In this document: positions 25,341 through 34,488 of the stretch, in pieces
Layout of the letters: every line of letters starts with the position of its first letter
Numbering within the stretch: the first letter of the stretch is position 1
Assembly: GCA_900314565.1 (NCBI GenBank)
Contig: OMVU01000002.1
Coordinates: 76,305-140,304, forward strand
Origin: an uncultured Eubacteriales bacterium
GTDB lineage: Bacteria; Bacillota; Clostridia; Lachnospirales; Lachnospiraceae
DNA length: 64,000 nucleotides
Direction of reading: 5' to 3'
Program-made: the position numbers and the translations under genes
Notes under the pieces: model-generated
Seen by the model: only the letters and a program-made list of their open reading frames with translations
What the model was told of the DNA's origin: nothing
The model's database searches: none

Positions 25341-28300
25341 TTATTTCAGCGAAGCGCGGCCGCCCTTCTTCTTTCTCCTGAGAGAGAAAAGAACTCCGAT
25401 TCCTGCTGCAGAAAAGGCCGTGCCGAGGAAGACAAATCTTCCGAAGCCGCTTCCGCCCGCCGCGAGAAAAGCGTTGATTCCGGTCTTAAAGTCGTTGGCG
25501 GTGACTGTTCCGATCTCAGCATGACCGTTCTTCACGACCACGGCCGCTTCCCCCGCACTGAGGCTGTAGCCTTCCGGCGCTCCGGTCTCCCGCAGATAGT
25601 AAGTACCGTCACGGAGACCCGTAAAGACCGCTTTTCCGTCTGCACCCGACACCGCAGTACAGGGAAGTCCGCCGTTCGCATAGCTCTCCTGATCGGGTGT
25701 CAAAATCATCACGGAACCATCCGTCTGCTCTGCACGGAGAACGGGCTTTTTCGTGATCGATCCCTCCGCACTGTAAAGGGTGAACTCTGCCCCGGAAAGC
25801 GCTTCGCCTGTCTTCTGGGCAGTCTTCTGTACAACGATCTCCCCGGTATAGACGTAGGGCGTGTAAGGATTTTTCTTAATTTTTACCGCCCCTTTATTTT
25901 CAAAATGAAGTTCCGTATCATTCGGGATCATCGTTCCCGCCCCGCTGCCGTTAATGAACGCGTTCCCGTTGATGGAAGTGTCAAAGAGGATCTGGAGATA
26001 ACAGCCCGTGTGTTCTGCCATCTTTTTCCTGCCCTGCTCCGTGATGTCCACGGCAAGGCTGCCTCCCGAAACGCCCTTCTCCGGCTCTTCCGCAGTATAA
26101 TCCTCACCCTCTGACAGGACTTCGATCACCTTTCCGGAAATGAGCTCCGGAAGCGCTTCGACATCCTTTCCGGCCCTGATATCGAACCTGCTCTTTGTGA
26201 CCACGTCCGCCTCGGCGATCCGTACAACGAGATTTCCCTCATAGCTGAGACGCTTCTTTTCTCCGTCGATCTCGTCTGTAAAGCCGTAACGGATATTCTT
26301 CCCTCCGATGCCGTCCGGGATCGTTCCGGAGATCGTCCAAGTATGTATTTCTCCGATGTGACAGCTCTCTCTGCTGACCTCCTTGTAGACTTCCGGCTCT
26401 GAAGGTTCCTCCGGCTCAAATGTCGTTTCAACAACGTTGGAAATTACGACCAGGTCGGGATCTGCCGAATTCTGCGGGTCTCCGTTCCCTCCGTCTCCTG
26501 CGCTTCCGTCTCCGTCCGTGTCATACTGCATGACAGCCCTGTTACGGATCCAGTCTCCCTTCGCTCCTCCGTCCGTCTTTACACAGATCTTCCAGGATGC
26601 GGTCTTACCGGCCGGAATGACGCCCCGAAGCCCGGTTTCAGCCACATCCGCGACCTTCCCGCTGCTGTAGGACTCAAAGGTCTCTCCGTCACCCCGCTTT
26701 TTCACAGAGAACACAGGATCGCTGACATTCGCCGTCTGCATCCCGGTAAGCTCATACGTGACCGGATCAGCCGTCTCTGTCCCGCATGCATCCCCCGCCT
26801 CCGGAAGATGATCATACAGATAGAATTTCATATCCGTGCTGCTGTCATTTTCCGCGCGGATCTCCCAGGTCAGGAGTTCGTTCTCCGGATCATAAATGAT
26901 CTTCCTGTCCACTGTCTTTTTGATCTGAACTGCGGTGATATCCGTCACCCTTAAGGAGGCGGAGGCTGTTTTTCCGTCCTCATCCGGAGACCTCCAGTCA
27001 CCGCTGATCGAAGCCGTGTTCGTCAGCACGTAATCGCTTTTATGTTCCTCTCCGGCGAGATCATAGACCGCGTAGAGACGGGGAAGTCCGCGCGCCGACT
27101 CAAATCCGGTAAAGCGTACTGTAAATCCTCCGTCTTCCTCCTCAAAAAGGACAGACCCCGGCGCATCTTCAAGGATCTCCGAGAGCGAAAGCTCCTCTCC
27201 TCCGGTCATCCTTCTGCCGGTAAAATCGTCTTCCTTTCCTCCCAGCCCGCCGTATGCATCAGAAGGCGTGAAATCCCCTCCGATATAGACAGCCTGCAGA
27301 GACAGCCCCGCGGTACCGGGATCCCTGATGAGCGCCGAAAGTCCTGAGGCAACGAGCTCACCTGTGACCTGCGGCTCCAGAAGGAATACCGCCCTCGTCT
27401 GTCCGTCTGCGGGAACAAAGTTCTCTGACTCCGCCCCGTTATGGGCAAATTTCTTGCTGATGCTGTAGCGCGGTCCCACGACAAGCACCGTGTTGCCGAA
27501 ACTGTAGCTGTTCGGCAGATCACCCGAGAACTCGTTCATGATCCCTTCGTCATACGTAGCCTTCTCATAAGCCCGGCCGTCTGTCTGGATCGACATTCCT
27601 CCGGTGTACATATGCGGCTGGCTGTACATCCCCTCACTGACCGAGGAGGAGAGGTAGCTCTCCCCTGAGACACCTTCATCCGGACTGCTCTCAAAGGCTC
27701 CCGTGTACATGTAGGATGTATTGACTGTCACGGTATCCTTCTGACTGAGCCTGAGCCGCATCATCTCACCGTACCAGTAACCGGATTCCGTATTGTCAAG
27801 ATTCCTTATCTCCGCACAGATGCCGCAGACTTCCCAGTCAGACGGAACGTCCGAGTAATCGGAAAAATAGCGGAATGCGTTCGCGGAATGCAGATCCAGG
27901 CCCTGCATTTCCCCTTCGTCCGCCCAGAGAGATCCGTCTGCCTTCGTGATATATAAGAACCGCACAGACGGCGACAGCGCTTCGGAAACACTGCTGCCCG
28001 GGTATGTCCTCGAGCAGAGGAGACGCACTTCATTTTCGTCCAGTGAAGTCTGCCCCAGCGAAAAATACCGGTTGTCGAAGAGAAGGAACATATTTGCCCC
28101 TCTCTGATTGAGAAACGTCTGGGATGACCCGGGAAGGGCAGAATAATCTATCCCTGCCCAGAAATCTTCGCCGTACCCGATCCGTCCGTCGACCGCTGTA
28201 TAGATCGAAGCGAGATATTCGCCGGGAGAATGACTTCCGCCCGAGACGACATCAGCACACGGGCTGAAAAAACGGTAAGCGGTCGATCCGAAGTCCAGCG

Positions 28301-30167
28301 TATTGCTGATAAGCGCTTCTGCATCCTGATCGAAAAGGACCATGCGTCCGTCTCCGTCTTGCACCGTGAGGTGAGATGTGGAGATCGTCGCATTATAGGT
28401 GCCTCCGCTCTGATTCTCATTTTTAACCCGCATCTGTTCCTGCCAGATATTGATCAGGCCGGATGAGACCACGTACGGACAGCCGTTCGAGAGGATCCTG
28501 TCCGCATCGCACCCGGAGAGACGCAGGGTGTAGGAGCCGGCAAGATCCTGTTCGGAACCGGAAATGCCGTTGTGGCCCGTGACCTCCACATTTCCGAACC
28601 CCCGGTCCTCCATATCCTCCGGGACCCACTTTTCTGCCTCCGCAAAGGGATCCCTGTACCAGAAGGGTTCCTCACCGTATGCGCGGATCCCCCTGATTCC
28701 GGCTCTTGCAGCCGTGCCGGAAAGGTCTGTCCACGAAAGGAGATCCAGATCCCAACTGATTTCCATAGCATTTGAGAATGGAATGCAGCCCTTGATCGAT
28801 CCGTTCCGCTTTCCCCAGACCACAGAGTACTCAAAGGTCTTCATTCTTCCGGGAAATGCAGGCTGGCTCCCGTCGGCATAATCGCAGCTTTTGTATGTAT
28901 ACTCACCGGCGACCTTATCGCTCATACCGAGCCTCACATACTCGACATACGCATATGGCCCGCAGGTCACGGTGCAGTCCGCAGTGATCCCGTAATCTTC
29001 CGTGCAGCGGACAGCTTTCTCCGGAAGTGCTCCGTTTTCTCCGTCATCCATCCAGGCATAAAATTCGGGAGAGAGCACTTCCCCGTTCTCCATATCCAGT
29101 ACGTTAATAATGCAGTTCACGGTCCCGGCTCCGGGGATCCCGTATCCTTCCGCATTGTCCGGAACCGCACGCCATCCGGTCAGTACCTGCCGACCTTCCT
29201 TCTCCGAGACGGCCGGATCCCGAAGCCAGCTCCCCATCGCCTCCGTATCAAAAACAGCTTTTCGGGGGCTTACGGGAAGGACATACTGCACATACATCCT
29301 GGCATTTCTCAGCGTGTTCCACCGATATTCATCGCCCAGGGCTGTAGAATAGGCCAGCGTATAGGTCACGCTGTCATTCGTCCTGACGATGCCGTTCACG
29401 TCGGACGAATCATTTCCGTTCCCGTCCGTCGTCTCGTCAAAATCACCGTTCCCGTCATATTTCTTTGCGATGACAAATGCAGAGACCTCGGCCGCCCCCG
29501 GCACATAGTCCAGGACACTGCCGGTCTGATGATCCAAAACTGCATTCTCCGAAGCCTGCAGCAGTCCTCTGTCTCCCGCATCGACCTTCGCGATGACCTC
29601 CGCAGCGTTCACATTCGCATCAATTGCAGGGTCCACCCCTGCACGAGACGCGATCAGCATGGTAAGGCCCCGCTTTGTCTCCTCCTCACTGAGGATCCTC
29701 CGCCCGTCTTCCGCCGTCTCCGTATCCTGTGTACCGTATGAGGAATCTTCTGTCTCTCTTCCGGCATACTGTATCCGGTCTTCCTCATCCGCATCCTTCC
29801 CGGCGGGTTCATTTTCCCATACGTGCGATGAACCGCCTCCATCCTTCCCATTCGCAGAGCTGCTCTCCTCTCCGTTCGAGATACCGCTCTCCTCTCCGTC
29901 TCCGGAAGCATTCTCCTCTCCGTCCCCGGAACCGTTCTTCTCTCCATCTCCGGGACCGGATTCAAAAGCCTTCTCCGCAGAGGATCCGGGATTGCTCTCA
30001 GAGCTGCTTTCGCCCCCGGAGCTGCTGTCCTCGGAAGCACCGGGCGGCGCTCCTTCAGAGATTTCAAGGACCGTATCCGTCCCGGCTGCCTGTGCAGCCA
30101 GCGCAGGGTACGGTTCCGAGAAGACCAGCAGCCCCGCACAGAGCAGGGACACAATTCTCTTCTTCAT
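25341..30167 (-). CDS. Large sortase-anchored pilus tip adhesin-like protein
   Basis: 1608 residues. A signal peptide (about 1-26) is followed by a low-complexity Ser/Gly/Glu region with SGDGEEN-type repeats (about 40-125), then a long region without recognised enzymes. DUF11-like and isopeptide-type domains follow from about 1090 (VQIKKTVDRKIIYDPENELL and EVYKEVSRESCHIGEIHTW). The final Cna-B domain runs IVVQKTAQKTGEALSGAEFT to YYLRETGAPEGYSL, and the C-terminus has DFKTGIN, a membrane helix and RRKKKGG. The lack of LPXTG matches the other pilins. The ATG at 30167 follows AAGGAG. Being first and largest in the operon suggests a tip adhesin; the ligand is unknown. Confidence 0.8.
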   Translation of the reverse strand: MKKRIVSLLCAGLLVFSEPYPALAAQAAGTDTVLEISEGAPPGASEDSSSGGESSSESNPGSSAEKAFESGPGDGEKNGSGDGEENASGDGEESGISNGEESSSANGKDGGGSSHVWENEPAGKDADEEDRIQYAGRETEDSSYGTQDTETAEDGRRILSEEETKRGLTMLIASRAGVDPAIDANVNAAEVIAKVDAGDRGLLQASENAVLDHQTGSVLDYVPGAAEVSAFVIAKKYDGNGDFDETTDGNGNDSSDVNGIVRTNDSVTYTLAYSTALGDEYRWNTLRNARMYVQYVLPVSPRKAVFDTEAMGSWLRDPAVSEKEGRQVLTGWRAVPDNAEGYGIPGAGTVNCIINVLDMENGEVLSPEFYAWMDDGENGALPEKAVRCTEDYGITADCTVTCGPYAYVEYVRLGMSDKVAGEYTYKSCDYADGSQPAFPGRMKTFEYSVVWGKRNGSIKGCIPFSNAMEISWDLDLLSWTDLSGTAARAGIRGIRAYGEEPFWYRDPFAEAEKWVPEDMEDRGFGNVEVTGHNGISGSEQDLAGSYTLRLSGCDADRILSNGCPYVVSSGLINIWQEQMRVKNENQSGGTYNATISTSHLTVQDGDGRMVLFDQDAEALISNTLDFGSTAYRFFSPCADVVSGGSHSPGEYLASIYTAVDGRIGYGEDFWAGIDYSALPGSSQTFLNQRGANMFLLFDNRYFSLGQTSLDENEVRLLCSRTYPGSSVSEALSPSVRFLYITKADGSLWADEGEMQGLDLHSANAFRYFSDYSDVPSDWEVCGICAEIRNLDNTESGYWYGEMMRLRLSQKDTVTVNTSYMYTGAFESSPDEGVSGESYLSSSVSEGMYSQPHMYTGGMSIQTDGRAYEKATYDEGIMNEFSGDLPNSYSFGNTVLVVGPRYSISKKFAHNGAESENFVPADGQTRAVFLLEPQVTGELVASGLSALIRDPGTAGLSLQAVYIGGDFTPSDAYGGLGGKEDDFTGRRMTGGEELSLSEILEDAPGSVLFEEEDGGFTVRFTGFESARGLPRLYAVYDLAGEEHKSDYVLTNTASISGDWRSPDEDGKTASASLRVTDITAVQIKKTVDRKIIYDPENELLTWEIRAENDSSTDMKFYLYDHLPEAGDACGTETADPVTYELTGMQTANVSDPVFSVKKRGDGETFESYSSGKVADVAETGLRGVIPAGKTASWKICVKTDGGAKGDWIRNRAVMQYDTDGDGSAGDGGNGDPQNSADPDLVVISNVVETTFEPEEPSEPEVYKEVSRESCHIGEIHTWTISGTIPDGIGGKNIRYGFTDEIDGEKKRLSYEGNLVVRIAEADVVTKSRFDIRAGKDVEALPELISGKVIEVLSEGEDYTAEEPEKGVSGGSLAVDITEQGRKKMAEHTGCYLQILFDTSINGNAFINGSGAGTMIPNDTELHFENKGAVKIKKNPYTPYVYTGEIVVQKTAQKTGEALSGAEFTLYSAEGSITKKPVLRAEQTDGSVMILTPDQESYANGGLPCTAVSGADGKAVFTGLRDGTYYLRETGAPEGYSLSAGEAAVVVKNGHAEIGTVTANDFKTGINAFLAAGGSGFGRFVFLGTAFSAAGIGVLFSLRRKKKGGRASLK

Positions 30168-30195
30168 AACACACTCCTTCCTTTACGTTTTTTGA

Positions 30196-30225
30196 CAGCC
30201 GGCCATACGTGCCGGCTGCTTTTTT
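30196..30225 (+). terminator. Intrinsic terminator-like hairpin upstream of the adhesin
   Basis: CAGCCGGC...GCCGGCTG followed by TTTTTT on the plus strand, about 30-50 bases upstream of the adhesin start. No plus-strand gene precedes it. On the minus strand the same hairpin would sit in the adhesin mRNA leader, so it may insulate the locus or structure the leader. Confidence 0.5.
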
Positions 30226-30333
30226 ATGCTGATCGCCTCGTGCACATTAAACGGACGGACCGGGATATCCGGGCCCTTCCGGTCTGCGCACCGGCGGCGA
30301 TTCCGCTGATATTCGATTGAAAAGGTGAGAGTG

Positions 30334-30347
30334 TGTCCGTACGGACA
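30334..30347. promoter_or_regulatory. 14-bp perfect palindrome, possible operator of the pilus operon
   Basis: TGTCCGTACGGACA is a perfect palindrome 170 bases upstream of the adhesin start in a 430-base gap with no gene. A dimeric repressor or activator site is a plausible reading. No convincing -35/-10 pair was recognised beside it. Confidence 0.35.
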
Positions 30348-30390
30348 AAAGAAAGGTCTGCAAAGAAAATGCTTCTGCCAGAACAGGAAT

Positions 30391-30501
30391 CTTCCCGCTT
30401 TGGCGAGATCACAGGGAAACAGGGGACTTCCCGCTTTTCGTGATGACACAGGGAAACGGGAGACTTCCCGCTCTCGTCGAGGTCCTGCGCAAGCCGGGGG
30501 G
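30391..30501. repeat. 36-38-base tandem repeat, about three units
   Basis: Units beginning CTTCCCGCT start at 30391, 30427 and 30464. The first two are close matches (both contain ACAGGGAAAC), and the third is diverged. It lies between tRNA-Glu and the pilus operon. No gene is seen in this stretch. Confidence 0.6.
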
Positions 30502-30598
30502 ACTCCGCATGGCTCGAAGCAAAAAGATCCTGTGTCGTAAACATAAGTTCCGTGAAAATCCTGCTCTTTTTCGGGACAGGATCCGGATTTTTGGAAAC

Positions 30599-30629
30599 AA
30601 AAAAACCCCGGATCATATCCGAGGTTTTT
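30599..30629 (-). terminator. Terminator of tRNA-Glu
   Basis: AAAACCTCGGAT with ATCCGGGGTTTT on the minus strand forms a strong stem followed by TTTTGTTT, starting five bases after the tRNA 3' end. Confidence 0.8.
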
Positions 30630-30633
30630 AAGA

Positions 30634-30705
30634 TAGCCGGTAGGGGAATCGAACCCCTGTTTCCGCCGTGAGAGGGCGGCGTCTTGACCGCTTGACCAAC
30701 CGGCC
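30634..30705 (-). tRNA. tRNA-Glu (anticodon CTC)
   Basis: A 72-base cloverleaf: acceptor GGCCGGT with ACCGGCT (G1-U72 wobble), anticodon stem CCGCC with GGCGG around CTCTCAC giving anticodon CUC, T-arm AGGGG-TTCGATT-CCCCT, discriminator A. CCA is not encoded. It decodes GAG. It is transcribed alone from a predicted promoter at 30725-30753 and ends at an intrinsic terminator. Confidence 0.93.
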
Positions 30706-30724
30706 GTATCTGTCGTGCCTAATT

Positions 30725-30753
30725 ATAATAGCATTGCCTGCAGGGAAATGCAA
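30725..30753 (-). promoter_or_regulatory. Promoter of tRNA-Glu
   Basis: Minus-strand -35 TTGCAT (30748-30753), 17-base spacer, -10 TATTAT (30725-30730), about 20 bases before the tRNA. An overlapping TATAAT at 30722-30727 gives a 20-base spacer and is a less likely alternative. Confidence 0.55.
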
Positions 30754-30896
30754 GAGGAATTTTCAAAAAAATTAATACAATTTTGAAGGGAATTTTTGAG
30801 CTGCCTCCATTTCCCGATCGCAGAAGCTTCATAAGTTCACTGCACTTCCTGATCGCAGAAGCTTCACGGATATGACCGCACTTCCGGTCATAAAGC

Positions 30897-30938
30897 GAGG
30901 GCATGCTCCCCCAAAAGAATTTCGGGATGCACGCCCTC
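30897..30938 (-). terminator. Hairpin downstream of the deacetylase-like gene
   Basis: GAGGGC...GCCCTC arms with an inner CCC/GGG pairing, followed on the minus strand by GCTTTATG. It lies 95 bases after the gene at 31034. The rest of 30754-31033 holds a 16-base direct repeat (30816-30831 and 30851-30866) and no gene. Confidence 0.5.
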
Positions 30939-31033
30939 ACATTTGTTCTCTTATGTCTTTTATAGGAACATACCGCCTGTGTCTCTCAGGACTCGCTCAG
31001 GCAGTTCATGTCGGATTGCCCTGCCCGTATCTC

Positions 31034-32659
31034 TTATGACTCACTCAGGCAGTATGTCGTGTTCCTGTTCGGATCAAAGAATGACGCGATGTCATAAATT
31101 CCCAGCTGTTCAAAGTCATAGGCATACGTCTCATGGGACGGTGTCCCGGGTGTCATTGCATTGTACATGCTGACCCCGTCAAGCGCAACACGTCCTGTGC
31201 GGACATAGTCATTGCCGAATTCCGTCCAGCCGATATTGCCGTCAACATTGCAGAAGATCGTAAAGCCCTGGCTCTTAAAATACATGAATTTCTCGTTGTT
31301 CTCCGTATATCCGTTTACCGGACCGATATCCGCGCCGAACGCAAAGATGATCTTGTCCGTCGGGCCGACGATCTGCTCGACCGCGATCTTCCATCTCTCA
31401 TGATCATTCATGAGCGCCTCTGCAGAGGATTCGGAAGCATTTCTGTGGCCATAGGTATGGCTCGCAAAGGTCCAGCCGTTGGCCTTCATCGCCTCTGCGA
31501 TCTTTCTGGCCTCCGCGCAGTCCGTATCATAATCGTATTCCGGATGCTCGAGAAGGAAATTCTTCTGGGCCTGATTCAGATCCGCACCATCCGGACCTTC
31601 CTTATAGTAGTCATTCGTGCGGTATCCGAACACGCCGTTGTACCCGGTGAGGGCAACGGTCGGCTTCGCTCCCCTGTAGGAGAAATCCGGGTGTTCACGG
31701 ATAAATGTATCGATCAGCGGGACCATGTCGTAATCACCGATCTTCTGCACGCCGTCTACATCCGTGAAAAGGCACTTGACCTGTCCGTTCTCGTCGAGTA
31801 CCAGCTTGTCCGCGTACCCTTGAGCTCCGTTCTCGCCATAGGCATGATAATAGCTCAGGTCATCCTCGGACATGATGAGCGGCTTTTTATCTGCCGGAAG
31901 ATACAGATTTGTATTCTTCGTCACAGAGACCGAACCGTCGTCATTGACTGTCTTCACAACGAGATCATCCAAGCTGATCAGGACATAACCGGCCTCGTAC
32001 ATGTCCTGGATCATCGTGTTAAATTCACCGACAGTCGCCATCGCCTTATTGTTCTTTGACACGCGGTCCTCTGTGCAGGTCGCGGATGCGATGAGTCCGC
32101 GGGAGTCGTTGATCAGCGAGTGGAAAAAGACATGCGGTGTCCTCGACACATCGACAGCCGTGCAGGCATCTCTCTGCGCCGTGATTGAACTGATCTCATT
32201 CATCAGGTCTGCGTCTGACTCATATCCGCCGAAAGCCTGGATCGTAGCGATCGCCTTGTCATAGTCATACTGCATGGCCTGAAATCTGGCAAGATTAAGA
32301 GCCTCTTCCTTTGTCGTCGGGACAGTCACGACCGGCTGCGGAACTTCCGCAGTCTGCTGCGGCTGCTCTGGAATCGCCGTAGTCTCCGCCGTACTCTGCG
32401 TATTCTGCGTGTTCTGCTGCGCGTTCTGGGTATCCGGAGTCGCGGCCTGCGTCACGACCGTGTCAGTGACCGTATCCTGCGGCACAGTATCCTTTCTGGA
32501 TATACGGATCGCGACCACAATGATCGCGACAAGGACGACCAGCAGGAGTGCGAGCGTAACGGCCCTGGCGACCAGCGCCCGCTGCCGTTCTTTCCGCCTT
32601 CTCTCTGCCCTGCGTTTCTTTCTCATTTTTTCTTTGCGAATTTCTTCATTATCAGGCAT
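31034..32659 (-). CDS. Membrane-anchored polysaccharide deacetylase-like protein
   Basis: 541 residues: a short Lys/Arg-rich cytoplasmic leader, one membrane helix (about 30-52), a Gln/Thr-rich linker to about 115, a small helical segment, then a NodB-like deacetylase fold. An Asp pair is in MSEDDLSYYHA and a metal-type His pair in FASHTYGHRN, with DVDGN and FAFGAD later. It would act outside the membrane on cell-wall or capsular glycan, but motifs diverge from classical CE4 enzymes and the substrate is unknown. GGGGG lies before the ATG. DUF4956 and VTC genes lie upstream on the same strand but are separated by a terminator-like hairpin. Confidence 0.75.
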   Translation of the reverse strand: MPDNEEIRKEKMRKKRRAERRRKERQRALVARAVTLALLLVVLVAIIVVAIRISRKDTVPQDTVTDTVVTQAATPDTQNAQQNTQNTQSTAETTAIPEQPQQTAEVPQPVVTVPTTKEEALNLARFQAMQYDYDKAIATIQAFGGYESDADLMNEISSITAQRDACTAVDVSRTPHVFFHSLINDSRGLIASATCTEDRVSKNNKAMATVGEFNTMIQDMYEAGYVLISLDDLVVKTVNDDGSVSVTKNTNLYLPADKKPLIMSEDDLSYYHAYGENGAQGYADKLVLDENGQVKCLFTDVDGVQKIGDYDMVPLIDTFIREHPDFSYRGAKPTVALTGYNGVFGYRTNDYYKEGPDGADLNQAQKNFLLEHPEYDYDTDCAEARKIAEAMKANGWTFASHTYGHRNASESSAEALMNDHERWKIAVEQIVGPTDKIIFAFGADIGPVNGYTENNEKFMYFKSQGFTIFCNVDGNIGWTEFGNDYVRTGRVALDGVSMYNAMTPGTPSHETYAYDFEQLGIYDIASFFDPNRNTTYCLSES

Positions 32660-32734
32660 TGTCAGCCCCCTTTCTGTTATTATCCCCTCTCAAATCAGGA
32701 ACACCGGAGTGCTCCTGCCGCACCGCACAGACAG

Positions 32735-32765
32735 AAAGACCGTCTTCCCCTTCATACCGGTCTTT
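32735..32765 (-). terminator. Terminator-like hairpin after the DUF4956 gene
   Basis: AAAGACCG with CGGTCTTT over a 15-base loop, followed on the minus strand by CTGTCTG. It separates DUF4956 from the deacetylase-like gene. The rest of 32660-33000 contains GC-rich short palindromes and no gene. Confidence 0.5.
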
Positions 32766-33000
32766 TCAGCCTTCATGACCATACAGAGACGGCTGCGCTC
32801 TGTCGGCACCGTGTGCCTGTAAGCGCCGCTCCGCCTGAATACCGTCGGGATCCCGAAATCACTCTTTCCGGGAATCCGCCGGTCACCGCGAAACAACGGA
32901 AGACCTCACGACTATTCCGCCATGCGGACATATTGCCAGTATATCATTTATGGAACCTTCGCACAAGGACGATAAAATCGTTATTCTGCAAGGACCGTAC

Positions 33001-33672
33001 TTACCCCATATAATCCCCGTTATAGCTCACGAGCACCGCGCTCTCGACTCCGTCCACATCCGCGAGCTCATTGACGAAATCGGTGTTTTCATCCTGAAGA
33101 CGGATCTCAAGATTGAGTTCGACAAAGCCCTTCTGAGCGGTCTTGCTCTTGACCACGCATTTCTTCACGTGGCTCTTAAGGAACTCAACGGCCTTCGTCT
33201 CACTCTCATGCCCGTTCGTCCGAAGCACCACAATATACGGGTTCGACATATCCTTATGGTTCGCAAAAACAAGGATGACCACACCGATCAGCACGCTTCC
33301 GAAGACCGCGAGGGGAATCATTCCGGCCGCGAGCACGATGCCGTCAGCGATCGCCCAGAAGAGGAACGCAATGTCAAGCGGCTCCTTGATTGCCGTCCTG
33401 AAACGCACGATCGACAGTGCGCCGACCATGCCGAGGGACAGGACGACGTTGGATGTGACCGCCAGGATCACCAGCGTTGTGATCATTGTCAGGGCGACAA
33501 GAGTGACACCGAAGCTCGATGAATACAGGACGCCCGAATAAGTCTTTTTATAGATATAAAAAATGAAAAGCCCGAGGCAGAACGCCAGCACGAGCGCAAT
33601 GACGATATCCAGAATGCTGACTGCAGTTACATTTTCCAAAAAGCTTGATTTAAAAATGTCTTTGAATGTCAT
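33001..33672 (-). CDS. DUF4956 membrane protein
   Basis: A 223-residue protein with about four membrane helices in the first 135 residues and a soluble C-terminal domain. The hallmark GMVGALSIVRFRTAIKEP lies near residues 80-97. DUF4956 genes are recurrent neighbours of VTC-domain polyphosphate polymerases, as here, suggesting a membrane partner for polyphosphate synthesis or translocation; this is inference from genomic association. AAGGAG precedes the ATG at 33672. Confidence 0.88.
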   Translation of the reverse strand: MTFKDIFKSSFLENVTAVSILDIVIALVLAFCLGLFIFYIYKKTYSGVLYSSSFGVTLVALTMITTLVILAVTSNVVLSLGMVGALSIVRFRTAIKEPLDIAFLFWAIADGIVLAAGMIPLAVFGSVLIGVVILVFANHKDMSNPYIVVLRTNGHESETKAVEFLKSHVKKCVVKSKTAQKGFVELNLEIRLQDENTDFVNELADVDGVESAVLVSYNGDYMG

Positions 33673-33775
33673 ATCCTTCTCCTTAATAAAATCACCGGCG
33701 GAAAGCAGCCGCGCAAGTGAAACGGTGCTTCATATCCTGCGTGGTGCAGAAAGAACGCCGGGATGTGAAATTCAC

Positions 33776-34459
33776 TTACCCGTATACTCTGCATTGGGCA
33801 TATTTTGAAAATGCCGTCACTCTCCTCCCCGGCATCTGCACGGCAGCGCGGATGATCTCCGGAAGGAACTCGTCCCACTTTACCTCCATGAGGATTGGCG
33901 CGTCGCCGGCCGGAATCGTCACGCAGTCGGGATTCAAAAAATCCGTGCAGGAAAGCCCTGTGTGAAGATCATAGTCGAAGGTGACCCGCACATTTCCGGG
34001 CCTGTATATGAAAGGCTGTCTGGTATAGTCCACGATCGTCTTCGGACGAAGACACTGATAACGCATCTTGCAATAGAGCTCCCGGACCAGGGAATCGGGC
34101 GAATCCATCATAAATCCGATATCCCCGTCCACGATCTTCTGCGCCTCCTCCTTCGTAAGCGGAGCGCTGTATTTCGTCTCAAGACCGTTCAGCTTGCTCT
34201 TTTTTTCCAGCTTTATGAAGGAAGTGTCTCCGTTATAATAGCGTATCCGGAATTTTTCCCTCCGATTGACTCCGTCGATCTTCTCGCGCAGAGCCCGGTC
34301 ATTCAGATTGTCAAAATAAAGACTTCGGATATGATAACATCCGTCCTCTGCGTGGGGATCTCTCTCTGCGACTGCATAAAGCCGCGCCCTGATCGCTAGG
34401 AGATCCGACCAGGTGATCTCATGCTTCCACTCATGTCTGTAGTGAATGTCCATGCTCAT
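33776..34459 (-). CDS. VTC-domain polyphosphate polymerase-like protein
   Basis: 227 residues of the VTC fold. Basic tunnel-lining motifs are present: YRHEWKHEI near the start, SLYFDNLNDRALREKIDGV, REKFRIRYYNGD, FIKLEKKSKLNGLETKYSA with the expected catalytic-type Lys cluster, and VDYTRQPFIY, with VRVTFDYDL and ILMEVKWDEFLPEII near the C-terminus. In yeast Vtc4 this domain makes polyphosphate from ATP. Bacterial members next to DUF4956 are poorly characterised. The start at 34459 follows GAGG with five bases spacing. It is expressed with DUF4956 from a predicted promoter at 34534-34562. Confidence 0.87.
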   Translation of the reverse strand: MSMDIHYRHEWKHEITWSDLLAIRARLYAVAERDPHAEDGCYHIRSLYFDNLNDRALREKIDGVNRREKFRIRYYNGDTSFIKLEKKSKLNGLETKYSAPLTKEEAQKIVDGDIGFMMDSPDSLVRELYCKMRYQCLRPKTIVDYTRQPFIYRPGNVRVTFDYDLHTGLSCTDFLNPDCVTIPAGDAPILMEVKWDEFLPEIIRAAVQMPGRRVTAFSKYAQCRVYG

Positions 34460-34488
34460 TCTATCCTCTAAAGTCATATGCTGCAGCA

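Noticed and set aside
30325-30540. Small plus-strand frame in the pilus upstream region
   Set aside because: It spans the tandem repeat, has no ribosome-binding site, and has an Arg/Gly-rich composition typical of non-coding GC-rich DNA.
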